A stretch of DNA of 64,000 nucleotides from Desulfosudis oleivorans (GTDB lineage Bacteria > Desulfobacterota > Desulfobacteria > Desulfobacterales > SURF-7), in assembly GCA_020723325.1 (NCBI GenBank), contig DYJD01000023.1, positions 1-64,000 on the forward strand, written 5' to 3'. Below are positions 20,194-28,891 of this stretch, one piece after another; positions within the stretch are counted from its first letter, which is position 1, and every line of letters starts with the position of its first letter. The position numbers and the translations under genes were made by a program. Below the pieces are notes generated by a model. It was not told where the DNA came from. It did not search any database and saw nothing but the letters and a program-made list of their open reading frames with translations.

Positions 20194-20589
20194 ATGGAAA
20201 AGAAAAAAGTATTCTACGCCACCGGAAAACGCAAAAGCGCCGTTGCCCGCACATGGTTGACCCCAGGCACGGGCAAAATCATGGTGAACGACAAACCCAT
20301 GGATGATTATTTTACGGTTGAATCCTCCAAGATCATTCTATCCCAGCCCATGATCCTTACCAATACGCGTGAGTCCTATGACGTTAATGTGAAGGTGAAG
20401 GGCGGCGGGGTTTTGGGACAAGCCGGCGCCGTGCGTCACGGCATCACCAGGGTATTGATTCTGGCCAACCCGGACCTGCGTCAGGTCCTGAAAAAAGCCG
20501 GGTTCGTGGAGCGGGATTCCCGCGTGAAAGAACGTAAAAAATACGGGCAGAGAAGCGCCCGGGCCAGGTTCCAGTTCTCCAAACGGTAA
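20194..20589 (+). CDS. rpsI: 30S ribosomal protein S9
   Basis: S9 contacts the P-site tRNA anticodon through its C-terminal tail. The 131-residue protein has [15 protein letters not shown] near its start, the [15 protein letters not shown] core and the typical C-terminus ending [10 protein letters not shown] terminator follows. Confidence 0.97.
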   Translation: MEKKKVFYATGKRKSAVARTWLTPGTGKIMVNDKPMDDYFTVESSKIILSQPMILTNTRESYDVNVKVKGGGVLGQAGAVRHGITRVLILANPDLRQVLKKAGFVERDSRVKERKKYGQRSARARFQFSKR

Positions 20590-20612
20590 TTCATTCTTTT
20601 CAGCCAGATTCC

Positions 20613-20655
20613 AAAGGAAGTTCGCTGTATGTATGCGGCGGACTTCCTTTTTTTT
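20613..20655 (+). terminator. Rho-independent terminator after rpsI
   Basis: AAAGGAAGTTCGC (20613-20625) pairs with GCGGACTTCCTTT (20638-20650), with one G-U pair, and runs into an uninterrupted T tract. Confidence 0.87.
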
Positions 20656-20996
20656 CGGTACCCTTATCCGCTGTCTTTTCATTAATAATCAACCATTAAC
20701 AATTGATTATTAACCGTTTAAAAAGCTATAAAAAACATCCAATAATTAATAATCAATTGCTAATTGCTAACGGCTAATTCAGGCCTTGATCATCGTTTCG
20801 GCCATCCTCCATTGTGGGAGCGGCTTCCAGCCGCGATAAGGCCGAAACGATGACCAAGGCCCTAATTTAAAACCGCGCTAGCCCACATCTCTTAACATCC
20901 CGACCCCGACACTGAAAAGAACTACAGGTGATCCCCCTGAGAAAGATGAAATTTGCGCTTGGCACCTTATAGATTTTAATTTGTTAAATTAGGTGG
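20656..20996. other. convergent intergenic region, A/T-rich repeats and a 78-bp element
   Basis: No gene is seen. Bases 20680-20780 are A/T-rich with partly duplicated words (ATTAATAATCAA, AATTGATTATTAA, TAATAATCAATTGCTAATTG). A copy of the dispersed palindromic element follows at 20783-20860, then about 135 bases with nothing recognisable. Confidence 0.6.
20783..20860 (-). repeat. REP/MITE-like element, copy 1
   Basis: The element has 21-base inverted ends (GCCTTGATCATCGTTTCGGCC and, at the other end, its near-complement ending GACCAAGGC) around a core whose hairpin is AGCGGCTTCCAGCCGC. The core reads GTGGGAGCGGCTTCCAGCC on the plus strand, so it is inverted relative to copies 2-4. It lies between convergent rpsI and the NlpC-like gene. 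Confidence 0.85.
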
Positions 20997-21968
20997 TCAC
21001 GGCCGCAAAATCAGAACATGGCCGTCAAAAAAGCCTTCTTCCAGCTTGGAGATATGCAAGGGGTAAGGGCCGGCGTGAATGACCAGATCCGGGCCGCCCA
21101 TAGCGCCGTCCTGGTCGGCGTCCTGAAAGAGGGCGCCGATGTGCTGGTATTGGCGCCGGCCCGAATAGCGCACGGCAATGAAATCCCCTGGCCGCACCTG
21201 ACGCCCCCAGAGAATAGTCTTGTTCGGCCGGCCTTCTTTTAAATCAAGCTCCGCCACCTTCGGGAACTGCTGGATCACTTTGGCCACATTATAATCCGTG
21301 GTCAGTTGCAGGCCTTTCCATTGGGAATAGGCCGCCATGAGAACGTCGGCGCAATCCACGCCGATGTAGTGAACGCTCTGGTAGGGAATGCAGCCGAACA
21401 AGGCCGGGACATTGAAAAAGGAAGTCAAATGGCCGAGAAAACCCTCGCCGTCCCGGATGGATATGCGCATCACGGCCGGAGACAGACCGCGGTAGTCAGC
21501 GGCCTGGATGCCCGGGCTTTGATCCGTGCGGCCGTTTGCGAAGACCACCGCCTGGATCCAGAAACTGCCCTTTTCCGGATGATAAAAAGGCGAGGCATCG
21601 GCCGGGTTTAGAAAACGCGGTGAAATGGTCCATTGATCGCGAAAGCTTTGCAATTCTTCAAGCTGATAGTTGATCCTGGCAAAACCCAGCCACTTGTAAG
21701 CATTGGCTTCCCAAGGGAAGCCGGCATTCTGATAAATCCGGGAGGTGTCCGGGATGATTTGATACCAGGCAATATGACCCCCTGGTACGGGATTGACTTT
21801 TAATTCAAAGGGCGTGCCTTTCAGGGGTAGTATGGCGCCGGTTTTCTGCCAGGGGCCGTTGCCCACCCGGCTGAAGATGTCGACCTGGGCCATACAAACA
21901 TAGGGAAAAGCCGGCAGCAGGCATAGGCTCAACAGCAGTAGTTGGAAGCATTTTTTGCAAATAGTCAC
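20997..21968 (-). CDS. exported NlpC/P60- or CHAP-like putative peptidase
   Basis: This predicted periplasmic protein (323 residues) has a signal peptide ending near YVCMA, a beta-rich N-terminal part, and a C-terminal domain with GVDCADVLMAAY (Cys206) and YQHIGALFQD (His276). That Cys...His arrangement is typical of NlpC/P60-type amidases, but I cannot name the exact family. The frame opens at 22022, yet the GTG at 21968 has GAGG 9 bases upstream, overlapping the stop of the preceding M23 gene, so it is the likely start. It is last in the antitoxin-toxin-M23-NlpC unit. Confidence 0.7.
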   Translation of the reverse strand: MTICKKCFQLLLLSLCLLPAFPYVCMAQVDIFSRVGNGPWQKTGAILPLKGTPFELKVNPVPGGHIAWYQIIPDTSRIYQNAGFPWEANAYKWLGFARINYQLEELQSFRDQWTISPRFLNPADASPFYHPEKGSFWIQAVVFANGRTDQSPGIQAADYRGLSPAVMRISIRDGEGFLGHLTSFFNVPALFGCIPYQSVHYIGVDCADVLMAAYSQWKGLQLTTDYNVAKVIQQFPKVAELDLKEGRPNKTILWGRQVRPGDFIAVRYSGRRQYQHIGALFQDADQDGAMGGPDLVIHAGPYPLHISKLEEGFFDGHVLILRP

Positions 21969-21972
21969 AGGC

Positions 21973-22725
21973 TTACCTCGGTGAGAGCTGTTGCTTGTTT
22001 TGCAGGAATTTACCATAATCAAATGGTTTCAGATCCTGCCCGCTGATTTGCAGCACCATCATATGCAGATGGGTGGGCGAGCGTTGGGGAAAGGCGTTTT
22101 TACCGGTGCGACCCATGGAGGCCAGGGCCTGACCTGCCTTGCGGAAATTACCGGGGACCACATCAATGCGTTGCAGGTGGGCAAAATAAAACAGGCGGCC
22201 ATTCAGGACGTCCAGGGCCCAGATATAGTTCCCGCCCCGAATGGCCGAACCAACCTGCCAGTCGGTGTTCACGGACAAGATCAGGAGATCCACCGGCGCC
22301 AGGATCGCCACTTCGGCCTTGGTGCGGTCATCGCAACTGTCCTGGTTCCGGTCGCGGATGAAAATATCATAGGCCGGATGACCGCCGTGGCGGTTGCCGT
22401 CATAGAAATCATAGCCTTTAACCGATGACCCGCCGTAATAAATCCCGGGCTGAAAGCCGCCCTGGCCCATGGAGGCGGCGGTGTACCCCTTGACCGGAAA
22501 AACCCAGGCAGTCTGGGCTTGAAAGTCAAACCCTTGGGCGAATCGTTTCAGCTCCGGATAGAATTCCTGAAATTGCCTGCGGGCCGCAACCTTGGGAATG
22601 AGCTGGTCCCTGACGGCAATTTCAAACTTCTGCCAGGTTTCGACCATGGTCTCAGCGGCTAAAAGCTCGCCGCCAAAAAATAAAATGAACAGGCCTGCCG
22701 TATAAAAAGAGCGGAATATTTTCAT
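21973..22725 (-). CDS. exported M23-family (LytM-like) metallopeptidase
   Basis: M23 peptidases cut peptide cross-bridges in peptidoglycan. The 250-residue precursor has a signal peptide (residues 1-24). HPAYDIFI (His116, Asp120) and THLHMM (His219, His221) provide the zinc and catalytic residues, with FAHL (His183) between. All ligands are present, so it looks active. Its start codon overlaps the stop of the upstream zeta-toxin-like gene (ATGA), an unexpected coupling of a cytoplasmic toxin to an envelope hydrolase. Confidence 0.87.
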   Translation of the reverse strand: MKIFRSFYTAGLFILFFGGELLAAETMVETWQKFEIAVRDQLIPKVAARRQFQEFYPELKRFAQGFDFQAQTAWVFPVKGYTAASMGQGGFQPGIYYGGSSVKGYDFYDGNRHGGHPAYDIFIRDRNQDSCDDRTKAEVAILAPVDLLILSVNTDWQVGSAIRGGNYIWALDVLNGRLFYFAHLQRIDVVPGNFRKAGQALASMGRTGKNAFPQRSPTHLHMMVLQISGQDLKPFDYGKFLQNKQQLSPR

Positions 22726-23297
22726 GTAAGATTTTTAAGGAGCGATTCAGCCCATTCCGGAAATGGATCAACCAATTTTTTGCATCTGCCGTGCTTTACA
22801 ACGGCGATCTGTTGAAAGGGATTGCCGTGAAATGAATTATCCAGGAGCCTGGCCTCGTCTGCCAACGGAAGGGCGGCGGCGATATGTTTCATGGTGCGCG
22901 GGATGCGGCTGCGGATTTTCTCGGCAGGCACATTGTGCCCCCCTTCCGTGACCCGTTGGCGGACCCGGGCTTCATTTAGTTGGGGGGTGTTGAGATGGAA
23001 GTATATCAGGATGATTTCATAGCCGAGGGTCTTGGCCTTGGCTATAAAATCAATCTTGGATTCATGGGAAAAGACGGTTTCAAAGCAAAAGGAGATGCCC
23101 TGATAAAGGAGATCCTCCCGCAGTTTCTCAGCCAAAACCGCTGCATCATAACTGACCTGCTCTGGATTCCGGGGGTCGATTTCCTTGGCGATGATATCGG
23201 CATTCACGAGTTTGGCGCCGCGAGGCAAAAGGAATAGACGGTAAAAAGTCGATTTGCCGGAGCCATTGCCGCCTGCCAAAACCCAGAGCTGTTTCAA
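22722..23297 (-). CDS. zeta-toxin-family kinase
   Basis: Zeta/PezT toxins phosphorylate UDP-N-acetylglucosamine sugars and block wall synthesis; chromosomal relatives can have other small-molecule targets. The 191-residue protein starts MKQLWVLAGGNGSGKST (Walker A), then NADIIAKEI, FETVFSH and the Arg-rich lid VTEGGHNVPAEKIRSRIPR. It overlaps the ParD-like antitoxin gene upstream and the M23 gene downstream by four bases each. Whether it is toxic is not shown by sequence. Confidence 0.8.
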   Translation of the reverse strand: MKQLWVLAGGNGSGKSTFYRLFLLPRGAKLVNADIIAKEIDPRNPEQVSYDAAVLAEKLREDLLYQGISFCFETVFSHESKIDFIAKAKTLGYEIILIYFHLNTPQLNEARVRQRVTEGGHNVPAEKIRSRIPRTMKHIAAALPLADEARLLDNSFHGNPFQQIAVVKHGRCKKLVDPFPEWAESLLKNLT

Positions 23298-23701
23298 TGC
23301 AGCGGACCTTGCATCTTGAATTTGCCGCTTTGAAACTGCCCTGTGCGCCGTTCTCCGGTGGCGGTGTTGACTTGGTCGAGAAGCCCCGGCCGGGTTAGGC
23401 TGGCTTCATAATACACCGCGGCAGAGGTCACTTTTCCCGCAAGTTTCCCTTTTTTGCGGCCGGCCTCCAGGCTGTTAAACACAGTATCGGGATTCACGGC
23501 CGCCGATTCGGCCGGCTCGATGCGGATCTGTTTGATGCCTTGGATGACGGCGAAAATATCCTTGAGATCGATCAGGCGTTCCACGGCGCGACCCAGTTCC
23601 GCCCAGAACTCGATCTGCTTGGGGATCGATCGTTTTTGGACCAGGCCTTCCCGTTCTGCGGCAGCCACCAGCTCGGAATTTAATCGCATGGGACTGTTCA
23701 T
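23294..23701 (-). CDS. ParD-like antitoxin
   Basis: The 135-residue protein has the N-terminal pattern MRLNSELVAAAEREG...RSIPKQIEFWAELGRAVE that I associate with the ParD_like type II antitoxin family. The C-terminal half (residues 60-135) is longer than a minimal antitoxin. It is first in the minus-strand unit and overlaps the toxin gene by ATGA, the usual antitoxin-first order. TCTCCT (23710-23715, plus strand) gives AGGAGA before the start. ParD-like proteins usually pair with RelE/ParE-type or other toxins, so a zeta-type partner is notable. Confidence 0.72.
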   Translation of the reverse strand: MNSPMRLNSELVAAAEREGLVQKRSIPKQIEFWAELGRAVERLIDLKDIFAVIQGIKQIRIEPAESAAVNPDTVFNSLEAGRKKGKLAGKVTSAAVYYEASLTRPGLLDQVNTATGERRTGQFQSGKFKMQGPLH

Positions 23702-23808
23702 TTATCATTCTCCTATTATATGCTGCTTTTTGCTGCAAAATATAGCCTATAATAGGTTGAATGTCAATTTATCCTGCTCAATAGGGAAGGCATTTCCGCT
23801 CGACGCAA

Positions 23809-25545
23809 TTACGGAGTGTGCGGCAATAAGCGTCCATCCACTGCCGGTTTCGGTTTCGTCTTTACCACGGCGGCTTTTGGCGTAAGGCGCAGGGCCGCGC
23901 TGTTTTTCTCATAAAAGGTTTCCGGCTCATAGGTCCAACCTGCGGCCAAACGCCGCTCCTCTTTCAACAGGCTGGAATAGGCGTAAATACCGGTTACAAG
24001 GGACAGCAATTTGGTTTTCCAGCCGAATTCCTTATGAATATCATGCAACAGCCGGTCCATCTGCAGGAACAGCCGCTTGTCGCGCTTGAAATATTTGCGC
24101 ATGGCCCAAACAGCTCCGGCATAGGTGGCGCGCAAAGGGGCCACTTCCCGGGCATACCGTGCACGGATGCGCGGATCAGGGCTGTTTTTGTAATGCTGCC
24201 AGCCGGTCAATAAGGTCCGGATGAGCCGGGCCAGGCTGGGGCCGTTCTGTTTGAAGTCCTGATGAAAGGCCTGCAACAGAAATTCGCCTTCCTCCCCGTT
24301 GCGGAAATGCTTGTGACGGTAGTTGAACCGGTATTGGCCGTGGGCATCGGCCGGGGGAAATTCGTTTTCATCCATAAGCTCGCCGTTTTGCAGGTGCTGT
24401 TCGTAAAGGGGCGTGCCGGGATTGGGGGTATACAGCATGAATTGATGAAAATCCGTGCCATGGCTGACGGCGTGGCCGATGACACTGTCCATGACTTCCG
24501 GCCGGTGTTCTTCCAGGCCGATGATGGAAGAGCCCAGCACCCGGATCCCGTGGGACTGCAACTCCTTGACCAGTTCGCGGGTGTCGATGTCTTTGAGTTT
24601 GCGGTATTGACTTGCCGCGCCTTCGATCCCCATCCAGATCCAGCCTATCCCCAGGCCGACGATTTGTTCCATGCTGTAGGAACGCAGCACCCGGGCGGAG
24701 CTGAAGACATTCAGCATCCAGCTTTTTTTGTGGGCCTGCATCAGTTCCAGCAGCCGCAGCGCCCGTTTGCGGTGCAGCAGGAAGTTCTCATCCAGAATGA
24801 AGAAGGATTGCACTTTCAGTTCTGCTTCAATTCCGCACATGATCTCGAAAAGCTCATCGCCGGTTTCATAAAAATTGAGGAATTTGCCCTTGCCGCCGAA
24901 CAGGGCCGAGGTGGAACAAAAATTACAACCCACTGGACAGCCCACCGAGGGAACCAGGATGGCGGCGGTATCGCCGGGCTTATCCCGCAGGGTCAGGCCC
25001 AGTATGCGGGCGCCGAAGGCCGAATAGGCCTTGGGATGGCGCACCGGTGCATCCGCGGGCTGCCCTAGAAAACGGCGGAACCAGGCTACGCCGTCGCCCT
25101 TGACGATGTGATCCGCATCGACAGCCTTAGATAGTCCGGCCTTGTTGGCGATGTGCCCACCCACTACGATGGCGGCTTTGGGTTGATATTGCCGGATCAA
25201 CTCACACATTTTTTTGACCTTGCCGACGTTCGGCACAATGGCGCTGATACCGATGATGTCGTAAGGATTTTCTTTGAGTTCCTGAACAAAGCGCTCCAGA
25301 CTGGGAAAATCCAGCAAGGTGCAAGGCGCCTCCATGTTGGCTTGGAGCATCATCAGGCCAAAGGAGCGGTGAAACATGCGCAGGGAAAAACCGCCCTGAA
25401 CACGGGTGACCTGATTCTGATAGAGTTCCATGGGATTGATGGCCCGGCTGCCGAATTCATCGTCCCGGGCAAACGGACCGAAAACGCTGGATAATAAGAC
25501 TTTGGCGCGAATCCCCTTGGGATGTGCCGTGATTGGTTGTGTCAT
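23809..25545 (-). CDS. B12-binding radical SAM protein
   Basis: The protein of 578 residues has an N-terminal cobalamin-binding-type Rossmann domain (IIGISAIVPNVGKVKKMCE, VVGGHIANKAG) and a radical SAM core with CPVGCNFC, the Cx3Cx2C cluster motif. A family-typical FFILDENFLLHRKR and a helical C-terminal extension of about 150 residues follow. It is probably cytoplasmic. The reaction is unknown; relatives do methylations and rearrangements. The ATG at 25545 has GGAGAAAAC upstream and is preferred to the frame opening at 25587. Confidence 0.85.
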   Translation of the reverse strand: MTQPITAHPKGIRAKVLLSSVFGPFARDDEFGSRAINPMELYQNQVTRVQGGFSLRMFHRSFGLMMLQANMEAPCTLLDFPSLERFVQELKENPYDIIGISAIVPNVGKVKKMCELIRQYQPKAAIVVGGHIANKAGLSKAVDADHIVKGDGVAWFRRFLGQPADAPVRHPKAYSAFGARILGLTLRDKPGDTAAILVPSVGCPVGCNFCSTSALFGGKGKFLNFYETGDELFEIMCGIEAELKVQSFFILDENFLLHRKRALRLLELMQAHKKSWMLNVFSSARVLRSYSMEQIVGLGIGWIWMGIEGAASQYRKLKDIDTRELVKELQSHGIRVLGSSIIGLEEHRPEVMDSVIGHAVSHGTDFHQFMLYTPNPGTPLYEQHLQNGELMDENEFPPADAHGQYRFNYRHKHFRNGEEGEFLLQAFHQDFKQNGPSLARLIRTLLTGWQHYKNSPDPRIRARYAREVAPLRATYAGAVWAMRKYFKRDKRLFLQMDRLLHDIHKEFGWKTKLLSLVTGIYAYSSLLKEERRLAAGWTYEPETFYEKNSAALRLTPKAAVVKTKPKPAVDGRLLPHTP

Positions 25546-25682
25546 GTTTTCTCCTGTTGCTGAATAAATTTCATTCAATGCGCCCAAGACGGCGAATTGG
25601 ATGCATCATAATGGAAGGCTTCATCCAACAACAGGCAAATTTTGCTGTTTTACAAACGTTTTACAATAGGCTTGTTTTTCCG

Positions 25683-25772
25683 GTTTTGGGAGTGCGCAGA
25701 CTTGTCTGCGCTCTGCAGGCAGTGACACGTCACTGCTTTAGAAAGCGGCGACACGTCGCCGCACTCCAAAAC
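25683..25772. repeat. tripartite palindromic element
   Basis: This is the main content of the 359-base gap 25546-25904. Outer ends GTTTTGGGAGTGC and GCACTCCAAAAC are inverted copies with one extra G. Inside are three perfect hairpins of the same layout: CGCAGAC/GTCTGCG, GCAGTGAC/GTCACTGC and GCGGCGAC/GTCGCCGC, each with a two-base loop. It is unrelated in sequence to the 77-bp elements. Nothing else was recognised in the gap. Confidence 0.85.
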
Positions 25773-25904
25773 AGTCAGGCCGGAGTTGAAAATCAATCCA
25801 ACTGTTTACATTGAATGCAGAATGCTTATTGTGAATCAGTTGCATTAAAAATCATAAATTGTTGCAAGCAACTGAATCATTTTTGGCGGAAAAGGAGGTG
25901 TTCA

Positions 25905-26975
25905 ATGCAAGTCGATACATTGTTTTCTCCATTCACGATAAAAAACCATACCCTGCGCAACCGCATCGGGGTTGCCCCCATGACGCGCATCTCCTCCAGG
26001 CAGCACGGCATTCCCCGGCAGGATGTGCTGGACTTCCTGGTGCGGCGCGCCCGCAACGGCGCGGCCCTAGTGTATACCGAAGCCATTGTCACGGACTATG
26101 AAAGCGCCCAGGGCTATCCCAATCAATCCCGGCTCACCACCCAGCGCCAGATCGATGCCTGGAAGAAGGTTGTCGACGACATCCGCAAAGCCGGAGCCCT
26201 TTCCATCGCCCAGATTTTCCATTGCGGCCGGGTGGCCTGGCCGGAAATCAATCCGGCCGGCCGAATCATTGCGCCGAGCGCATTGGCGCCCAGGCAGGAT
26301 AATATGTTGACCGGCAGTCCATATCCTGTGCCCGAGGCCATGTCGCGGTTTGACATCGAACATGTTGTTCATGGTTTCGCAGAAACTGCCAAAGGCGCAG
26401 TTCAAGCCGGATTTGACGGCGTGGAGATTCACGGAGCCCACGGCTATCTGGTCAGCCAGTTTTTATCTCCTTACAGTAACCTTCGGGAGGACGGATACGG
26501 CGGCAGCGTGGAGAACCGCTTTCGCTTTGCCCACGAAGTCATCCAGGCGGTGGCCCAGGTCATGCCCAAGGATCGCCTGCTGATCTTCCGCATTTCCGAC
26601 TGGGGTATTGTGGACATGGATGTCTCCCTGTTTGAAAACCAGGCAGACTATCAGGAGACCATCCGCCTATTATCCGGGGAGCCCATTGACGCCATCTCGG
26701 TTTCCACCTATGATTTCAAGGCTGCGGCCTTCGGCATGAACCAGAACATGGCCCGGATCACCCGCGCGGCCACTTCCCTGCCCATCCTGATCTGCGGCAG
26801 GATTCATGACCGCGCCAGTGCTGATCAGGCTTTGGCAGACGCGGATGTGGTGCTCAGCGGCAAATCCATACTGCTCAATCCCAACTGGGTGGAGGACCTG
26901 CGGTCCGGCAAAGCCATGCCGCCCCATAAGTCCGCGGATGCTGATGTGGCCTATACAGAAACACCGTTGCCATAA
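25905..26975 (+). CDS. NADH:flavin oxidoreductase (old yellow enzyme family)
   Basis: OYE-family flavoproteins reduce activated alkenes or related substrates with NAD(P)H. The 356-residue protein starts MQVDTLFSPFTIKNHTLRNRIGVAPM and has QIFHCGRVAWPE, GFDGVEIHGAHGYLVSQFLSP and the FMN-phosphate region near LICGRIHD. It lacks the long C-terminal FeS/NADH extension of dienoyl-CoA reductase types. AAAGGAGGTG precedes the ATG at 25905; the in-frame extension to 25815 is rejected. A TM2 gene follows 16 bases later. Confidence 0.9.
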   Translation: MQVDTLFSPFTIKNHTLRNRIGVAPMTRISSRQHGIPRQDVLDFLVRRARNGAALVYTEAIVTDYESAQGYPNQSRLTTQRQIDAWKKVVDDIRKAGALSIAQIFHCGRVAWPEINPAGRIIAPSALAPRQDNMLTGSPYPVPEAMSRFDIEHVVHGFAETAKGAVQAGFDGVEIHGAHGYLVSQFLSPYSNLREDGYGGSVENRFRFAHEVIQAVAQVMPKDRLLIFRISDWGIVDMDVSLFENQADYQETIRLLSGEPIDAISVSTYDFKAAAFGMNQNMARITRAATSLPILICGRIHDRASADQALADADVVLSGKSILLNPNWVEDLRSGKAMPPHKSADADVAYTETPLP

Positions 26976-26991
26976 TGAAAGGAGAATTCAG

Positions 26992-27387
26992 ATGTCCCAG
27001 AACAATGACACCCATTTAAAAACTGTCGGTTATATCCTATGGATTTTCGGTTTCACCGGCTCCCATCGCTTTTACTACGGCAAGCCGGTGTCCGGAACTT
27101 TGTATTTTTTTACCCTGGGCCTACTGGGCATTGGCTGGCTCATTGACCTGCTTCTGATTCCCGGCATGGATCGACAGGCGGATCGACGTTTTAAAGAGGG
27201 ACGTTTGGATTATACCGTAGCCTGGATCCTGCTCACCTTCCTGGGACTTCTGGGGGCCCATCGCATGTACATGGGCAAATGGTTCACCGGTATTGTCTAC
27301 TTGTTCACCGGCGGTCTCTTCGGACTGGGCTATCTGTATGACTTCTGGACGCTGAATAGTCAGATCAGCGAGCTGAACGAATCATGA
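26992..27387 (+). CDS. TM2-domain membrane protein
   Basis: The 131-residue protein contains two TM2-type units (residues 8-50 and 75-120), each with a GxxGSHRFYYGK/GLLGAHRMYMGK motif and a following glycine-rich helix (LGLLGIGWLIDLLL, GGLFGLGYLYDFW). Four membrane helices are predicted. Function is unknown. GAAAGGAGAATTCAG precedes the ATG; the longer frame from 26806 lies inside the upstream gene and is rejected. Confidence 0.85.
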   Translation: MSQNNDTHLKTVGYILWIFGFTGSHRFYYGKPVSGTLYFFTLGLLGIGWLIDLLLIPGMDRQADRRFKEGRLDYTVAWILLTFLGLLGAHRMYMGKWFTGIVYLFTGGLFGLGYLYDFWTLNSQISELNES

Positions 27388-27395
27388 AAGGACGT

Positions 27396-27471
27396 CTTGA
27401 TCATCGTTTCTGCCGAATCGCGGCTGGAAGCCGCTCCCATAATGGGGGATAGTCGAAACGATGATCAAGGC
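27396..27471 (+). repeat. REP/MITE-like element, copy 2
   Basis: The element begins 9 bases after the TM2 stop and ends just before the ribosome site of the next gene. Ends CTTGATCATCGTTTC and GAAACGATGATCAAG are perfect inverted copies; the core hairpin is GCGGCTGGAAGCCGC. Its transcript would fold between two co-directional genes. Confidence 0.88.
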
Positions 27472-27486
27472 TTGAAAGGATTCGAC

Positions 27487-27855
27487 ATGAAGTTTACTTT
27501 TGCGCACAACAACCTCAATGTGCTCGATCTGGAGAAGAGCCTGGCCTTTTATAAGCAAGCGCTGCAATTGGTAGAGGTCCGCCGGAACCAGAAACCGGAC
27601 TTTACTTTGGTTTTTCTGGGGGACGGTCAGACCGGCCATCAACTGGAACTGACCTGGCTCAAGGACCGGAAGGAGCCCTACAACCTGGGCGACAATGAAA
27701 TCCATTTGGCATTTCGGGTGGACGACTATGCCGCGGCCCATGCTCTCCACCAGAAAATGGGCTGCATCTGCTACGAAAACGAAGCCATGGGAATCTACTT
27801 TATCTGCGACCCGGACGGTTACTGGATTGAAATTCTGCCGGCTCAGAGGAACTGA
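27487..27855 (+). CDS. gloA: glyoxalase/VOC-family protein, GloA-like
   Basis: Glyoxalase I isomerises the methylglyoxal-glutathione hemithioacetal. The 122-residue protein has the expected metal-ligand pattern His7 (FAHNNLNV), a Glu in HQLELTW, a His in EIHLAFRV and a Glu in GYWIEIL. The N-terminus MKFTFAHNNLNVLDLEKSLAFY is family-like. The ATG at 27487 has AAAGGA upstream; the upstream open frame is read-through of the repeat element. Substrate (glutathione or another thiol) is unknown. Confidence 0.85.
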   Translation: MKFTFAHNNLNVLDLEKSLAFYKQALQLVEVRRNQKPDFTLVFLGDGQTGHQLELTWLKDRKEPYNLGDNEIHLAFRVDDYAAAHALHQKMGCICYENEAMGIYFICDPDGYWIEILPAQRN

Positions 27856-27946
27856 ACCCTTGATCATCGCTCAGGCCGGTCGGGAAAATTCGAATGACGA
27901 AATACGAAAAAGCACCTCGACAAACGATGCAGCCCAGGGTAATCGC

Positions 27947-28065
27947 ATTTGGTTTTCGGGGTCGGGGTCGCTATCGGTATCGGGGTCGATAACGATAAAA
28001 GCTCGATACCGATTCCGATACCGATACCGACCCCGAGAGGTTGGATGGAAGAGATAAAACCAAAT
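27947..28065. repeat. 119-bp imperfect palindrome built on TATCGG hexamers
   Basis: Outer arms ATTTGGTTTT (27947-27956) and AAAACCAAAT (28056-28065) are perfect inverted copies. Inner arms are imperfect inverted runs of TCGGGGTCG and TATCGG units on the left, and CCGATA and CGACCCCGA units on the right. It fills most of the gap between gloA and the TatD gene. Just before it, at 27858-27877, is a stray half-end of the 77-bp element. Confidence 0.7.
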
Positions 28066-28131
28066 CATTAACGAATCGCTTTGTTTTGGTGGGCTATAGT
28101 ATTCAGTACCGGAAATAGTAGTAGAATTTGA

Positions 28132-28887
28132 ATGATAGTCAATAAATTACATATCGCATCCCTCATTGATGCCCATGCTCATTTGGATGCCATTGCGGCT
28201 GTTGACACGGTGCTGGCAAGGGCCCGGACGGCGGGCATCGGTCAGGTGGTTGCCGTGGGCATGGACAAGGAGTCCAATGCAAAGACCCTGGCCCTGGCGG
28301 CCCGTTTTCCGGGGGAGGTATTGCCGGCCCTGGGTTATCATCCCTGGTCCATCCAGGAACAGGAGGTGGCGGACAACCTGACTTTCTTGGAAACCCATTT
28401 GTCTGGTTGTATTGCTTTGGGCGAGGTGGGCCTGGATTACAAAGTCAAGGTGAAAAAAGAACTTCAGGTTCATGTATTGTCGCGTCTATTAGAAATGGCC
28501 CGTAAAATGGAAAAACCGGTGGTCCTGCATTGCCGTTTTTCACACGCAAGAACCCACGCCATGACGGCGGCAGCCGGGATCAAGAAGGCGGTGTTCCATT
28601 GGTACAGCGGCCCCTTGGATGTTCTTAATCAGATCATTGCTGACGGCTACTATATTTCCGCCACCCCGGCCCTGGCTTTCAGTCCGCCCCATCAGGCGGC
28701 TATCATGCACATGCCCCTTGAGAAGATCCTTATTGAAACCGATGCCCCGGTGGCCTACCAGGGGAAAGTCTCCGAACCTTGTCATCTGCTGGATACCCTG
28801 CATCATCTCAGCCTGTTGAAAAATCTGCCCAAGGAAACTCTGGCGGAGATTGTCACAAAGAATACAAAGGAATTTCTGGGGCTATAG
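28132..28887 (+). CDS. TatD-family metal-dependent hydrolase
   Basis: TatD proteins are metal-dependent nucleases/hydrolases with an amidohydrolase barrel. The 251-residue protein has DAHAHLDA near the start, GEVGLDY, LHCR and ETDAP, which contain the conserved metal ligands. No strong ribosome site is seen before the ATG at 28132. The next gene begins 5 bases after its stop, so the two are probably co-transcribed. Confidence 0.88.
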   Translation: MIVNKLHIASLIDAHAHLDAIAAVDTVLARARTAGIGQVVAVGMDKESNAKTLALAARFPGEVLPALGYHPWSIQEQEVADNLTFLETHLSGCIALGEVGLDYKVKVKKELQVHVLSRLLEMARKMEKPVVLHCRFSHARTHAMTAAAGIKKAVFHWYSGPLDVLNQIIADGYYISATPALAFSPPHQAAIMHMPLEKILIETDAPVAYQGKVSEPCHLLDTLHHLSLLKNLPKETLAEIVTKNTKEFLGL

Positions 28888-28891
28888 AACC

